This document shows, in pieces, positions 8,867 to 16,837 of a stretch of 64,000 nucleotides of DNA. A program made the translations under genes and the position numbers. The notes beneath the pieces were generated by a model that ran no database searches, had not been told where the DNA came from, and saw only the letters and a list, made by a program, of their open reading frames with translations. Origin of the DNA: Amycolatopsis eburnea (GTDB taxonomy: Bacteria > Actinomycetota > Actinomycetes > Mycobacteriales > Pseudonocardiaceae); assembly GCF_003937945.1 (NCBI RefSeq), contig NZ_RSEC01000062.1, forward strand, positions 302,256-366,255, given 5' to 3'. Positions within the stretch are counted from its first letter, which is position 1; each line of letters begins with the position of its first letter.

Positions 8867-10051
8867 ATGACAGTCGACACCTCCTCCTCCGGCGACGCTG
8901 GGGTCGGGGCAGGAGCCGAGCAGCTCGCCGTCGCCGCGGCGGTCGCGGCGGGCGAGTCCGTTCTCTCGCGCCGGTTCGGCAGCGCGATCACCCTGGTCGC
9001 CCCCGAGGACCTCGCGGGGAGCGGGCCGGCGACGGTGGTCCGCGCGCGGGTGGTGTCGTCGTCGTTCGCGCTGCCGCGCACGGTGGTCGTCAAGCACTAC
9101 CCGGACCCGCCGGGCCCGGGCGCCGACCCGTTCGCCCAGGAGGCGGTCAGCTACCAGCTGTTCACGGCGCTGGCCCCGGACGAGCGGATGTGCCCGGAGC
9201 TGCTCGCCCACGACGGCCGGGACCGCGCGCTGGTGCTGGAGGACCTCGGCCGCACCCCGACGCTGGAGGACAAGCTCTACGCGCGCGACTCCCGCGCGGC
9301 CGAGCGCGCGCTGCTGTCCTGGGCCCGCTCGCTGGGCAGGCTGCACGCGAGCACGGCGGGCCGCGAAGCGGACTTCAACGCCCTGCTCCGGCGCCTCGGC
9401 GGCCCGGCGAAAGAGGACGAAAGCGGCGTCGACGAGCAGTGCGCGCGCGTGCCGTCCCTGATCCAGGAGCGCCTGGGCATCCCGGTCCCGGACGCGGTCC
9501 GCGCCCAGGTCACGGCGGCGCTTGAGCAGTCCCGCTCGGCGGGCTTCCGCGCGTTCAGCCCGGTCGAGCTCAGCCCGGACAACAACCTGGTGACCGGCGA
9601 GGGCGTGCGTTTCCTGGACTTCGAGTACGGCTGCGTCCGCTCGGCCCTGATCGACGCGGCGCACCTGAGGCTGCCGTTCGCGAGCTGGCCGGACGCGCTC
9701 GCCCTCCCGGCGGGCATGAGCGAGGCGATGATCGCGGCCTGGCGCGCGGAGGTGGTGGGCGTCTGGCCGGCGTTCGCCGACGACGAGGCGCTGGCGGCGC
9801 ACCTGACCACCAGCGAGCTGCTGCGGGTGTGGCTGATCACGGGGGAGGAGCTGGCGTCCCTCGACCTGTCCCGGCACGCGGCCCCGGTGAGCCGTGAGGC
9901 GGCGTTCGTGACCTGGTGGCGGGATCTGGCCAAGCACGCGGGGTACGTGCGGATGACGGCGGTGTCGGAGTTCGCGGCCCGGGTGGCGGCGGCACTGGCG
10001 GCGAAGCTGGGACCGCACGCGGACCTGGCGTTCTACCCGGCGTTCCGCTGA
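8867..10051 (+). CDS. Phosphotransferase (APH/choline kinase-like fold) protein
   Basis: The protein has 394 residues and the layout of aminoglycoside phosphotransferase-like kinases: an N-lobe lysine region (RTVVVKHYPDP), a hinge (RALVLEDLGR), a catalytic-loop region and a metal-binding LDFEYG. The loop reads PVELSPDNN where active APH kinases have HGDxxxxN, so the catalytic Asp is replaced by Glu and the His is missing. It may be a degenerate or atypical kinase; the substrate is unknown. ATG 8867 fits a leaderless start; an in-frame ATG at 8834 is the alternative. Confidence 0.7.
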   Translation: MTVDTSSSGDAGVGAGAEQLAVAAAVAAGESVLSRRFGSAITLVAPEDLAGSGPATVVRARVVSSSFALPRTVVVKHYPDPPGPGADPFAQEAVSYQLFTALAPDERMCPELLAHDGRDRALVLEDLGRTPTLEDKLYARDSRAAERALLSWARSLGRLHASTAGREADFNALLRRLGGPAKEDESGVDEQCARVPSLIQERLGIPVPDAVRAQVTAALEQSRSAGFRAFSPVELSPDNNLVTGEGVRFLDFEYGCVRSALIDAAHLRLPFASWPDALALPAGMSEAMIAAWRAEVVGVWPAFADDEALAAHLTTSELLRVWLITGEELASLDLSRHAAPVSREAAFVTWWRDLAKHAGYVRMTAVSEFAARVAAALAAKLGPHADLAFYPAFR

Positions 10052-10060
10052 GCCCGGTTC

Positions 10061-10096
10061 GGCTTGTCCACAACCGGGCGGTGCTGTGGACAAGCC
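10061..10096 (+). terminator. Hairpin after the phosphotransferase gene
   Basis: The arms GGCTTGTCCACA (10061-10072) and TGTGGACAAGCC (10085-10096) form a perfect 12-bp stem with a 12-base loop. It lies 10 bases past the stop. There is no U-tract. The rest of the gap to the SGNH gene holds nothing recognisable except an AT-richer stretch at 10231-10237. Confidence 0.65.
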
Positions 10097-10306
10097 GGGC
10101 GGCGGCGCCTTTTCCGCGCCGGTCTTGTCGGACCTCGCCGATACGCTGGACGAGGGCAGCCCCCAGGGAGGGCGGGGCGCGTGCGGCGGCGGCGAACGGG
10201 ACTTTTCCGGCACTTGTGAGGTGAGCGTCAAGAATTAGGCGCGGTGTCGGAGTCGCGTTACCTCGTCCTCACCGGCCGTGAGCCTCCGTGGCCGATGGTC
10301 GGGGGC

Positions 10307-11143
10307 GTGACCGTGATCAGTGTCGAAGTCACTCCCGAACCCTCCCGGCCGCCGCTCGCCGCCGTGCCGGACCACGCCCTCAAGCAAGCGCGGCGGCTGG
10401 TCGTGCTCGGCGACTCCACCGCGGTCGGGCTGGGGGATCCGCTGCCCCGGCGGGGCGGGTGGCGCGGGGTCGGCCCGCTGGTCGCCGCCGCGCTCGGGGT
10501 CGACGACGACGGGTACCTCAACCCCTCCTTCACCGGCGCGCGGATGCGGTGCGTGCTCACCGAGCAGGTGCCCGCCGCCGTCGCGCACCGGCCGGATGTC
10601 GCGCTGCTCGTCGCCGGGATGAACGACACGCTCCGGCCCGACTTCGATGCCGCGAAGATCGCCGCCGACCTCACCGCCGTGATCCACCGGCTGCGCGAAG
10701 CCGGGACGACCGTGGTGCCCGTGCGGTTCCACGACCACAGCAAGGTCTTCCGCCTCCCGCCGTCGCTCAAGCGCGCGCTCAGCGCCCGGGTCGCCGAGCT
10801 CAACGCGGCCATCGACGAGGTCGTCGCCCGCGAAGGCGTGCTCTGCCTCGACCTCGACCGGCTGCCCGGCGCCTACGAGCTGGCGTCGTGGAGCGTCGAT
10901 CGCCTGCACCCGTCCGAACTCGGGCACCGCATGCTCGCCGAGGGCTTCACCGGGCTGCTCGCCGGCGCCGGGTTCGCCGTGCCGGAGCCGGTGAGCCTCA
11001 CCTGCAGCGGCGGGGTCGAGCCGAGCGCCGCGGGGCACGTGGGGTGGCTGGTGCTCAAGGGGATCCCGTGGCTGTGGCGCCGCGGCCGCGAGTTCCTGCC
11101 CTACGCCGCGGTCATCATGTGGAACTCGTTCCGCGCCCGCTGA
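10307..11143 (+). CDS. SGNH/GDSL-type hydrolase
   Basis: The SGNH blocks are visible: block I LVVLGDST (catalytic Ser), block III LVAGMNDTLRP (Asn) and block V DRLHPSELGH (Asp and His). Such proteins are esterases or lipases; no signal peptide is seen, so it is probably cytosolic. A hydrophobic C-terminal region follows the domain. The start is uncertain: GTG 10307 is used, but GTG 10244, preceded by a TTAGGC stretch, is also in frame. The 3' end overlaps the convergent metallophosphoesterase by 29 bases. Confidence 0.8.
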   Translation: MTVISVEVTPEPSRPPLAAVPDHALKQARRLVVLGDSTAVGLGDPLPRRGGWRGVGPLVAAALGVDDDGYLNPSFTGARMRCVLTEQVPAAVAHRPDVALLVAGMNDTLRPDFDAAKIAADLTAVIHRLREAGTTVVPVRFHDHSKVFRLPPSLKRALSARVAELNAAIDEVVAREGVLCLDLDRLPGAYELASWSVDRLHPSELGHRMLAEGFTGLLAGAGFAVPEPVSLTCSGGVEPSAAGHVGWLVLKGIPWLWRRGREFLPYAAVIMWNSFRAR

Positions 11144-11843
11144 ACACGCGCAGCGCTTCGGCGTCCGAAGCCGGGTTGCGGACGAAGAAGTCCGCCCACG
11201 CTTCGATGTCCGGGTACGCGCAGTGCTCGGCAAGGAACCGGCACGCCGCTTCGGCGTCGTACTCCGTGCGCCGCAGCTCGACGCCGTCGCCGAGCAGGGC
11301 CCAGTGCGCACCCCTTGCGCCGTAGGGCATCCCGACGCTGCCCGGGTTGACGATCAGCCGCCGGTCGGCCAGCCGCACGAACGGCATGTGCGTGTGCCCG
11401 CAGACCACGACGTCCTCGGTGACCCCCGCCAGCACCTCCGCCCAGCGCTCCAGCGGGCTGTCGACGAGCACGATTTCGCTGTCGTCCCGCGGGGTCGCGT
11501 GGCAGAACAGCACGCCGTCCAGGCTCACGGTCAGGGGAAGCGCGTCCAGGAACGGCAGATCGCCCGGCCGCAGCTGCCGGGCCGCCCACGGGAAGATCGG
11601 GTCCGGGACGAAGTCGCCGGCCCCGCGCGCGGACGCCGCCAGCTCTCGGTCGGCGTTGCCGCGCACCCACACCGCCCGGGAGCCGAGCGATTCCAGGCGC
11701 GTCAGCGTCTCGACCGGCATCGGCCCGGCGAGGACGTCGCCGAGCAGCACGATCCGGTCCGCCACCTCGACGTCCGGCTCCGCCAGGACGGCCTCGAGCG
11801 CGGGCAGCACCCCGTGGACGTCGGACAACACCGCCACCGTCAT
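11115..11843 (-). CDS. Metallophosphoesterase (YfcE/DUF2437-like calcineurin fold)
   Basis: The protein has 242 residues. Metal-binding motifs of the calcineurin-like fold are in order: D-x-H in VLSDVHG (residues 7-9), GD in VLLGDVL, GNxD in VRGNADRE, a later H in FCHATP and GHTH in VCGHTHMPF. These enzymes cleave phosphomono- or diesters with a dinuclear metal site. ATG 11843 was chosen because AAGGTGG lies just upstream on the minus strand. It follows the P450 gene in the same direction but a strong terminator separates them. Confidence 0.85.
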   Translation of the reverse strand: MTVAVLSDVHGVLPALEAVLAEPDVEVADRIVLLGDVLAGPMPVETLTRLESLGSRAVWVRGNADRELAASARGAGDFVPDPIFPWAARQLRPGDLPFLDALPLTVSLDGVLFCHATPRDDSEIVLVDSPLERWAEVLAGVTEDVVVCGHTHMPFVRLADRRLIVNPGSVGMPYGARGAHWALLGDGVELRRTEYDAEAACRFLAEHCAYPDIEAWADFFVRNPASDAEALRVFSGRGTSST

Positions 11844-11865
11844 CGGTCCACCTTCGGGCACGGCA

Positions 11866-11897
11866 GCGCCCTGGGCGAGGGTTTTCGCCCAGGGCGC
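11866..11897 (-). terminator. Terminator downstream of the P450 gene
   Basis: A perfect 13-bp stem (GCGCCCTGGGCGA, 11866-11878; its complement at 11885-11897) encloses a 6-base loop. It sits 8 bases after the P450 stop on the minus strand. Confidence 0.75.
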
Positions 11898-11905
11898 AAC
11901 CGGTG

Positions 11906-13117
11906 CTACCCGATGGTGAGGGGCAGCTCGCGCACCCCGGTCATGTTCGGGTTGATCTGGAACTTCGGCGGTTCACCCGGGATCGTGCGCAGCGCGGGGT
12001 AGCGGTCGAACAGGATGCTCAGCGCCACCCGGCCTTCGAGCCGCGCGAGCGGCGCCCCGATGCAGAAGTGGATCCCGCGGCCGAACGCCAGGTGCGGGTT
12101 CGGGTCGCGCAGCGGGTTGAACGTGTCCGGGTCGGTGAACACCCGGTCGTCGCGGTTGGCCGCCGCCACCCACACGAGCAGCATCTGGTCCGGCGGCACG
12201 GTCACCCCGCCCAGCTCCACCTCGCGGGTCGCCGTGCGGGCCACCGCCGCGAACGGCGAGAGGTACCGCAGGGACTCTTCGATCGTCGCCGGCAGCAGCG
12301 AGCGGTCCGCGCGCACCCGCCGGTCCCACTCCGGGTGCGTGTCCAGGCACAGCACCGCGTTCCCGAGCAGCATCGTGGTGGTGATGTGCCCGGCCAGCAG
12401 CAGGATGTTCGCGAAGTTGACGACTTCGTTGCGCGTCAGCCGTTCCCCGTCGACCTCGGCCTCGACGAGCTTCGTCAGCAGGTCCTCCCGCGGCTGCTTC
12501 CGCCGTTCGTCGACGTGCGCGCCGAGGTATTCGGCAAGCGCTTTCTGGCCTTCCAGTGATTTCGCGACCGACTCCTCCTGGGACTTCGTCTGCTCCTTCA
12601 GCGAAAACTGCTCCGAGGAGTCGAACAGCTTGTCCACCCAGCCCTTGAACAGGTACCGGTCGCTCGCGGGGACCCCCAGCAGCTCCGCGATCACGATCAC
12701 CGGCAACGGGTAGGCCAGGTCTTCGACCAGTTCGAGCCGTCCGTCGCCGCCGGCCGCGTCGAGCATTTCGTTCGTCACCGCGGCGATGCGCGGTTCCAGG
12801 TCCGCGACGACCTTCGGCGTGAACGCGCGGCTGACGAGCTTGCGCATCTTGTTGTGCAGCGGCGGGTCCAGCTGCAGCAGGTTGCCCGCCGACATCTCCT
12901 TCAGGTCGGCGTCCTGCATCATCTCCTTCGGCACCAGCCGGGTGGTGTCCGAGGAGTACGTCGCCGGGTCGCGGAGGACCTCTTCGGCCTCCGGGTGCCC
13001 GTAGACGTTCCAGAAGCCGAGCTCGGGCGCGTGGTGCACCCGCGCCTCCGGCTGCTTCCCCCGCAGCCAGAACTGGGATTCGTGGAGTCCCCAGGTGTCC
13101 GCTTGTGTGGTGGTCAT
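11906..13117 (-). CDS. Cytochrome P450
   Basis: This is a soluble bacterial P450 of 403 residues. The heme ligand loop FGRGIHFCIG places the axial cysteine at residue 352. The ExxR motif is ESLR and the PERF-like region is FNPLRDPNPH. The I-helix reads LLLAGHITTT; the acidic residue usually before the conserved Thr is Ile here, so proton delivery may differ. It needs a ferredoxin and reductase from elsewhere. A TetR gene lies 34 bp upstream in the same direction, so the two are probably one transcript and the P450 is likely controlled by that repressor. The substrate cannot be named. Confidence 0.92.
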   Translation of the reverse strand: MTTTQADTWGLHESQFWLRGKQPEARVHHAPELGFWNVYGHPEAEEVLRDPATYSSDTTRLVPKEMMQDADLKEMSAGNLLQLDPPLHNKMRKLVSRAFTPKVVADLEPRIAAVTNEMLDAAGGDGRLELVEDLAYPLPVIVIAELLGVPASDRYLFKGWVDKLFDSSEQFSLKEQTKSQEESVAKSLEGQKALAEYLGAHVDERRKQPREDLLTKLVEAEVDGERLTRNEVVNFANILLLAGHITTTMLLGNAVLCLDTHPEWDRRVRADRSLLPATIEESLRYLSPFAAVARTATREVELGGVTVPPDQMLLVWVAAANRDDRVFTDPDTFNPLRDPNPHLAFGRGIHFCIGAPLARLEGRVALSILFDRYPALRTIPGEPPKFQINPNMTGVRELPLTIG

Positions 13118-13151
13118 GTCCGCCCCTTCTTTCCCCTGTGCGGCCCCGGGA

Positions 13152-13847
13152 TCAGCCGGGGGCCTTGGCGGGATCGTGTGCGTAGATCCCTTGCCGGTAG
13201 CCCGAAACGAGCGCCTCGAGCGCCGAACCCAGTTCCGCCGCCACGTCCGCCACGGCCACGGGATCGGGTTCCCCCGCCGGTTCGAACGCGGTGCGGATGA
13301 TGTGCGCGAGGACGGCCGCCTTCTCCTCGAGGGCGATCCCCTCGAACTCGTCGGAGAGCGTGTCGCCGAGGTAGAAGCCGAGCGTCGCGGCGTTCAGCGC
13401 GTAGGTGACGTTCGGGACGTCCGCGCGGATCAGCCCGCGCCGGAGCATCGCGTCCTCGAACTGCCCGCGCAGCTCGTCCTGCTGCTTGCGCAGGGCGAGG
13501 TCGCCGAGCGAGCCGAACATCTCGGCGTTGCCGCGCAGCATCGCCATCACCAGCGGACGGCGATGGGTGACCAGGAACGACGCCGAGATCATCCGGTGCG
13601 GCAGGATCATCGCCGGGTCGGCCTTGATCGCCGCCAGGATCTCGTCGGTCAGGTCGGCCGATTCGCGCATCATCAGCGCCTGGAACAGCAGTTCCTTGGT
13701 GCGCCAGTGCAGGTAGACGGTGCCCTTGCCGATGCCGGCCGCGCGCGCGATGTCGTCGATCGCCACCTTGCGGTAGCCCATGCGCAGCAGCAGCTCGCCC
13801 GCCGCGTCCAGGATGCGGTCGGCGCGCTCGCGGTTCGGATGACTCAT
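13152..13847 (-). CDS. TetR family transcriptional regulator
   Basis: The protein has 231 residues. The N-terminal TetR helix-turn-helix (ADRILDAAGELLLRMGY then IDDIARAAGIGKGTVYLHW) occupies residues 8-53. The C-terminal ligand domain is not specific enough to name an inducer. ATG 13847 starts just before the helix-turn-helix. A large inverted repeat lies 31-70 bases upstream (13878-13917) and is a good candidate operator. The P450 gene follows on the same strand. Confidence 0.9.
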   Translation of the reverse strand: MSHPNRERADRILDAAGELLLRMGYRKVAIDDIARAAGIGKGTVYLHWRTKELLFQALMMRESADLTDEILAAIKADPAMILPHRMISASFLVTHRRPLVMAMLRGNAEMFGSLGDLALRKQQDELRGQFEDAMLRRGLIRADVPNVTYALNAATLGFYLGDTLSDEFEGIALEEKAAVLAHIIRTAFEPAGEPDPVAVADVAAELGSALEALVSGYRQGIYAHDPAKAPG

Positions 13848-13877
13848 GCGGTTCCACCTGCGGGTTCGTTGAACTTT

Positions 13878-13917
13878 TGACCTGTTGACCAGAATCGCAC
13901 TTTCGGTCAACCGGTCA
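13878..13917. promoter_or_regulatory. Inverted repeat, candidate TetR operator upstream of the TetR-P450 pair
   Basis: The arms TGACCTGTTGACC (13878-13890) and GGTCAACCGGTCA (13905-13917) match as inverted repeats at 12 of 13 positions, with a 14-base spacer. Each arm also contains two TGACC-like half-sites. It lies between the divergent TetR and rarA genes. Confidence 0.6.
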
Positions 13918-13975
13918 TCACGACGGTAGCGCGGCCACCGGTGCCACGGCAAGCGGTTCTGTCGGTGCCGTCGGT

Positions 13976-13981
13976 TAACGT
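13976..13981 (+). promoter_or_regulatory. Candidate -10 element for leaderless rarA
   Basis: TAACGT ends 7 bases before GTG 13989 and no ribosome site is present. The spacing fits a leaderless transcript. Confidence 0.4.
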
Positions 13982-13988
13982 CATCGGT

Positions 13989-15365
13989 GTGGCACAGGAC
14001 GAGCTCTTCACCGTGAACGCCGATCTGGCGCCCCCGCCGGAACCGACGGGGTCGAACGCCGGCGAACCGCAGGCGGACCCGGCGAGCTCGCCCCTGGCCG
14101 TCCGGATGCGGCCGCGTTCGCTCGACGAGGTCGTCGGCCAGCAGCACCTGCTGCGCGAGGGCGCCCCGCTGCGGCGGCTGGTCGAAGGGGCGGCGCCGGC
14201 TTCCGTGCTGCTCTACGGCCCGCCCGGCACCGGCAAGACCACCCTGGCCAACCTCGTCTCGATCGCCACCGGCCGCCGGTTCGTCGCGATGTCCGCGCTT
14301 TCGGCGGGCGTCAAGGAGGTCCGCGGGGTCATCGAGGAGGCCCGGCGGCGGCGCCAGTACAACGCCGAAAACACCGTGCTGTTCATCGACGAGGTGCACC
14401 GCTTCTCCAAGACCCAGCAGGACGCGCTGCTCGGCGCGGTCGAGGACCGCACCGTGCTGCTGGTCGCGGCGACCACCGAGAACCCGTCGTTCTCGGTCGT
14501 CTCGCCGCTGCTGTCGCGGTCGCTGGTGCTGCAGCTGCGCCCGCTGACCGACGACGACATCACGCGGCTGCTGGAGCGCGCGCTGGCCGACGAACGCGGC
14601 CTCGGGGGCGAGCTGACGCTGAGCGAGGACGCGCGCGCCCACCTCGTCCGGCTCGCGGGCGGGGACGCGCGCCGCGCGCTCACGGCGCTGGAGGCGGCGG
14701 CGGACGCGGCCTCGGCCACCGAGGCGAAGGCGATCGACCTCGCCATCGTCGAGTCCACTGTGGACAAGGCGGCGGTGCGCTACGACCGCGACGGCGACCA
14801 GCACTACGACGTGATCAGCGCGTTCATCAAGTCCATCCGCGGCTCCGACGTCGATGCCGCGCTGCACTACCTGGCCCGGATGATCGAGGCGGGGGAGGAC
14901 CCGCGCTTCCTCGCCCGGCGGCTGGTCGTGCACGCGAGCGAGGACATCGGGATGGCCGACCCGACGGCCCTGCAGGCGGCGGTCGCGGCTTCGCACGCCG
15001 TCCAGTTCATCGGCATGCCCGAAGGCAGGCTCGCGCTGGCGCAGGCGACGATCCACCTGGCCACCGCGCCGAAGTCGAACGCGGTCATCACGGGCATCGA
15101 CGCGGCGCTGGCCGACGTCCGCGCCGGGCTGGCCGGCACCGTCCCGCCGCACCTGCGCGACGGGCACTACGCGGGCGCCAAGAAGCTCGGCAACGCCCAG
15201 GGCTACCGCTACCCGCACAACGTGCCGGAAGGCGTGCTGGCGCAGCAGTACCCGCCGGACGAGCTGGTCGGCCGGGACTACTACGAGCCGACCCAGCGCG
15301 GGGCCGAGCGCACGCTCGCCGAGCGCGTCCCCAAGCTGCGCCGGACGATCCGCGGGGAAAAGTGA
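13989..15365 (+). CDS. rarA: Replication-associated recombination protein A (RarA/MgsA) AAA ATPase
   Basis: The protein has 458 residues and belongs to the clamp-loader-like AAA ATPases that act at stalled forks. Walker A GPPGTGKT is at residues 77-84 and Walker B VLFIDEVHRF near 130. A sensor 1 region (ATTENPSFSV) and the C-terminal tetramerisation domain typical of RarA/MgsA (YDVISAFIKSIRGSD) follow. GTG 13989 was chosen for its promoter spacing; about 37 N-terminal residues before the conserved domain are low-complexity. A GTCCAC-T-GTGGAC palindrome lies inside the gene. Confidence 0.92.
   Translation: MAQDELFTVNADLAPPPEPTGSNAGEPQADPASSPLAVRMRPRSLDEVVGQQHLLREGAPLRRLVEGAAPASVLLYGPPGTGKTTLANLVSIATGRRFVAMSALSAGVKEVRGVIEEARRRRQYNAENTVLFIDEVHRFSKTQQDALLGAVEDRTVLLVAATTENPSFSVVSPLLSRSLVLQLRPLTDDDITRLLERALADERGLGGELTLSEDARAHLVRLAGGDARRALTALEAAADAASATEAKAIDLAIVESTVDKAAVRYDRDGDQHYDVISAFIKSIRGSDVDAALHYLARMIEAGEDPRFLARRLVVHASEDIGMADPTALQAAVAASHAVQFIGMPEGRLALAQATIHLATAPKSNAVITGIDAALADVRAGLAGTVPPHLRDGHYAGAKKLGNAQGYRYPHNVPEGVLAQQYPPDELVGRDYYEPTQRGAERTLAERVPKLRRTIRGEK
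14753..14765. repeat. GTCCAC-T-GTGGAC palindrome (site 2 of 4)
   Basis: A perfect 13-bp palindrome inside rarA encodes Ser-Thr-Val-Asp with the rare Thr codon ACT, which hints that the DNA sequence itself may be kept. Confidence 0.6.
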
Positions 15366-15494
15366 CCGCGGCGGAACGATGCACGGGTGGTTGATCACCG
15401 AAGCGGGCCGCGGCGTCCAAGATCATCGGGTTTCGTAAGCTTCGCGCCTTGAGGTGACCCGAACCGGGTCCCGGTGACCGCAGGAGGCGAACCC

Positions 15495-15872
15495 GTGCCC
15501 GCGACGCTGCAGTGCATCGTCCTCGATTGCCCGGAACCGGTCGCGCTCGCCCGCTTCTACCAGGCTCTGCTCGGCGGCGAGGTGGACCGGCCCGATCCGC
15601 GGTGGCGGGTCGACGAGGACTGGTCGACCTTGCACGTGGACGGGCTGGTCCTGGGCTTCCAGCGGTCGCTCGACTACCGGCCGCCGCGCTGGCCGGACCC
15701 CGGTTTCCCGCAGCAGTTCCACCTCGACTTCGAGGTCGACGACTTCCGCGAGTCCCACCACGTCGTCCTGGCGAACGGCGGCCGGCTCCTGGACCCGGAC
15801 CTCGGCGGCCGCGGCTGGCGCGTCTACGCCGACCCGGTGGGCCACCCGTTCTGCCTCCTCGGTGATTACTGA
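15495..15872 (+). CDS. VOC (glyoxalase/bleomycin-resistance fold) family protein
   Basis: The protein has 125 residues. It shows the paired beta-alpha-beta-beta-beta pattern of vicinal oxygen chelate proteins: LQCIVLDCPEPVALARFYQALLG in the first half and HLDFEVDDF with DPVGHPFCLL in the second. His and Glu/Asp positions that could bind a metal are partly kept. These proteins range from isomerases to drug-binding proteins; the substrate is not known. GTG 15495 follows AGGAGG at 15482-15487; an earlier GTG at 15474 is less likely. Confidence 0.82.
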   Translation: MPATLQCIVLDCPEPVALARFYQALLGGEVDRPDPRWRVDEDWSTLHVDGLVLGFQRSLDYRPPRWPDPGFPQQFHLDFEVDDFRESHHVVLANGGRLLDPDLGGRGWRVYADPVGHPFCLLGDY

Positions 15873-15898
15873 GCGCGTCCGCTGGGCACGCTGAGGGC

Positions 15899-16744
15899 AT
15901 GACTGTCGCTTTCCTGGGAACCGGGATCATGGGCGCCCCGATGGCGGCCAACATCGCGAAGGCGGGCCTCGACGTCCGGGTTTGGAACCGGACGCGGGCC
16001 AAGGCCGAGCCCCTGGCCGACGTCGCCACGGTCGCCGATTCGGCGGCTTCGGCCGCCGAGGGCGCGGACATCCTCGTGACGATGCTCGCCGACGGTCCCG
16101 CGGTGGCCGAAGCGTTCGAAGCCGCTTCGCCCGCTTCGGGGACGTTGTGGCTGCAGATGAGCACGGTCGGCCTCGACTGGACCGACCGCCTCGCCGCGGC
16201 GGCGGAGCAGGCAGGCGTCGTGTTCGTCGACGCCCCCGTGCTCGGTACGCGCCAGCCCGCCGAGCAGGCGCAGCTGCAGGTCCTGGCGTCCGGCCCGGAG
16301 GAAGCCCGCCCGAAGGCGACGCCGGTGTTCGACGCGGTCGCCGTGAAGACGCAGTGGCTCGGCCCGGCGGGCCGGGGCAGCCGGCTGAAGCTGGTGCTGA
16401 ACGCGTGGGTGCTGGCCCTGACCAACGCCACGGCGGAGAGCCTCGGCCTGGCGGCGGCGCTGGGGGTCGACCCGTCGCTGTTCCTGGAGACGATCGAGGG
16501 CGGGAGCCTGGACGTCGGCTACGCGCACGTGAAGGGCGGGGCGATGCTGTCGGGCGAATACCCGCCGTCGTTCCCGGCGGGCTTGGCGGCGAAGGACGCG
16601 CGCCTGGTGGTGGAGGCCGCGGGCGAGGACGTCGACGTGGCGGGCGCCCGCGCGGCGCTGTCCCACCTGGAGGCCGCCGTCGAAGCGGGTCACGGCGACG
16701 AGGACATGGCGGCGCTCTACCGCGCGGTGCGGAAGGAGTGCTGA
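15899..16744 (+). CDS. NAD(P)-dependent oxidoreductase, 3-hydroxyisobutyrate dehydrogenase-like
   Basis: The protein has 281 residues. The N-terminal dinucleotide-binding motif GTGIMGAPMAANIAKAG is typical of beta-hydroxyacid dehydrogenases. The substrate-binding region DAPVLGTRQPAEQAQLQVLASG lies near residue 115, and the catalytic-lysine region LKLVLNAWVLALTNATAESL near residue 165. The family includes 3-hydroxyisobutyrate and tartronate semialdehyde reductases and glyoxylate reductases. The exact substrate is unclear. Confidence 0.88.
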   Translation: MTVAFLGTGIMGAPMAANIAKAGLDVRVWNRTRAKAEPLADVATVADSAASAAEGADILVTMLADGPAVAEAFEAASPASGTLWLQMSTVGLDWTDRLAAAAEQAGVVFVDAPVLGTRQPAEQAQLQVLASGPEEARPKATPVFDAVAVKTQWLGPAGRGSRLKLVLNAWVLALTNATAESLGLAAALGVDPSLFLETIEGGSLDVGYAHVKGGAMLSGEYPPSFPAGLAAKDARLVVEAAGEDVDVAGARAALSHLEAAVEAGHGDEDMAALYRAVRKEC

Positions 16745-16748
16745 GCCC

Positions 16749-16837
16749 AAGCGCCCCAATGTGGCCTTGGGTGCGTCAGACGCACCCAAGGCGGCCTTCG
16801 GTGCGCAAGACGCAACCAAGGCCACCTTGGGGCGCTT
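16749..16837. repeat. Dispersed palindromic intergenic element, family 2, copy 1
   Basis: The outer arms AAGCGCCCCAA (16749-16759) and TTGGGGCGCTT (16827-16837) are perfect inverted repeats. Inside are short repeated units of the type TGCGTC-GACGCA and AAGGCC-GGCCTT. It fills the gap between two convergent genes, so it may end transcription from both sides. A second copy is at 45222-45306, again between convergent genes. Confidence 0.8.
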
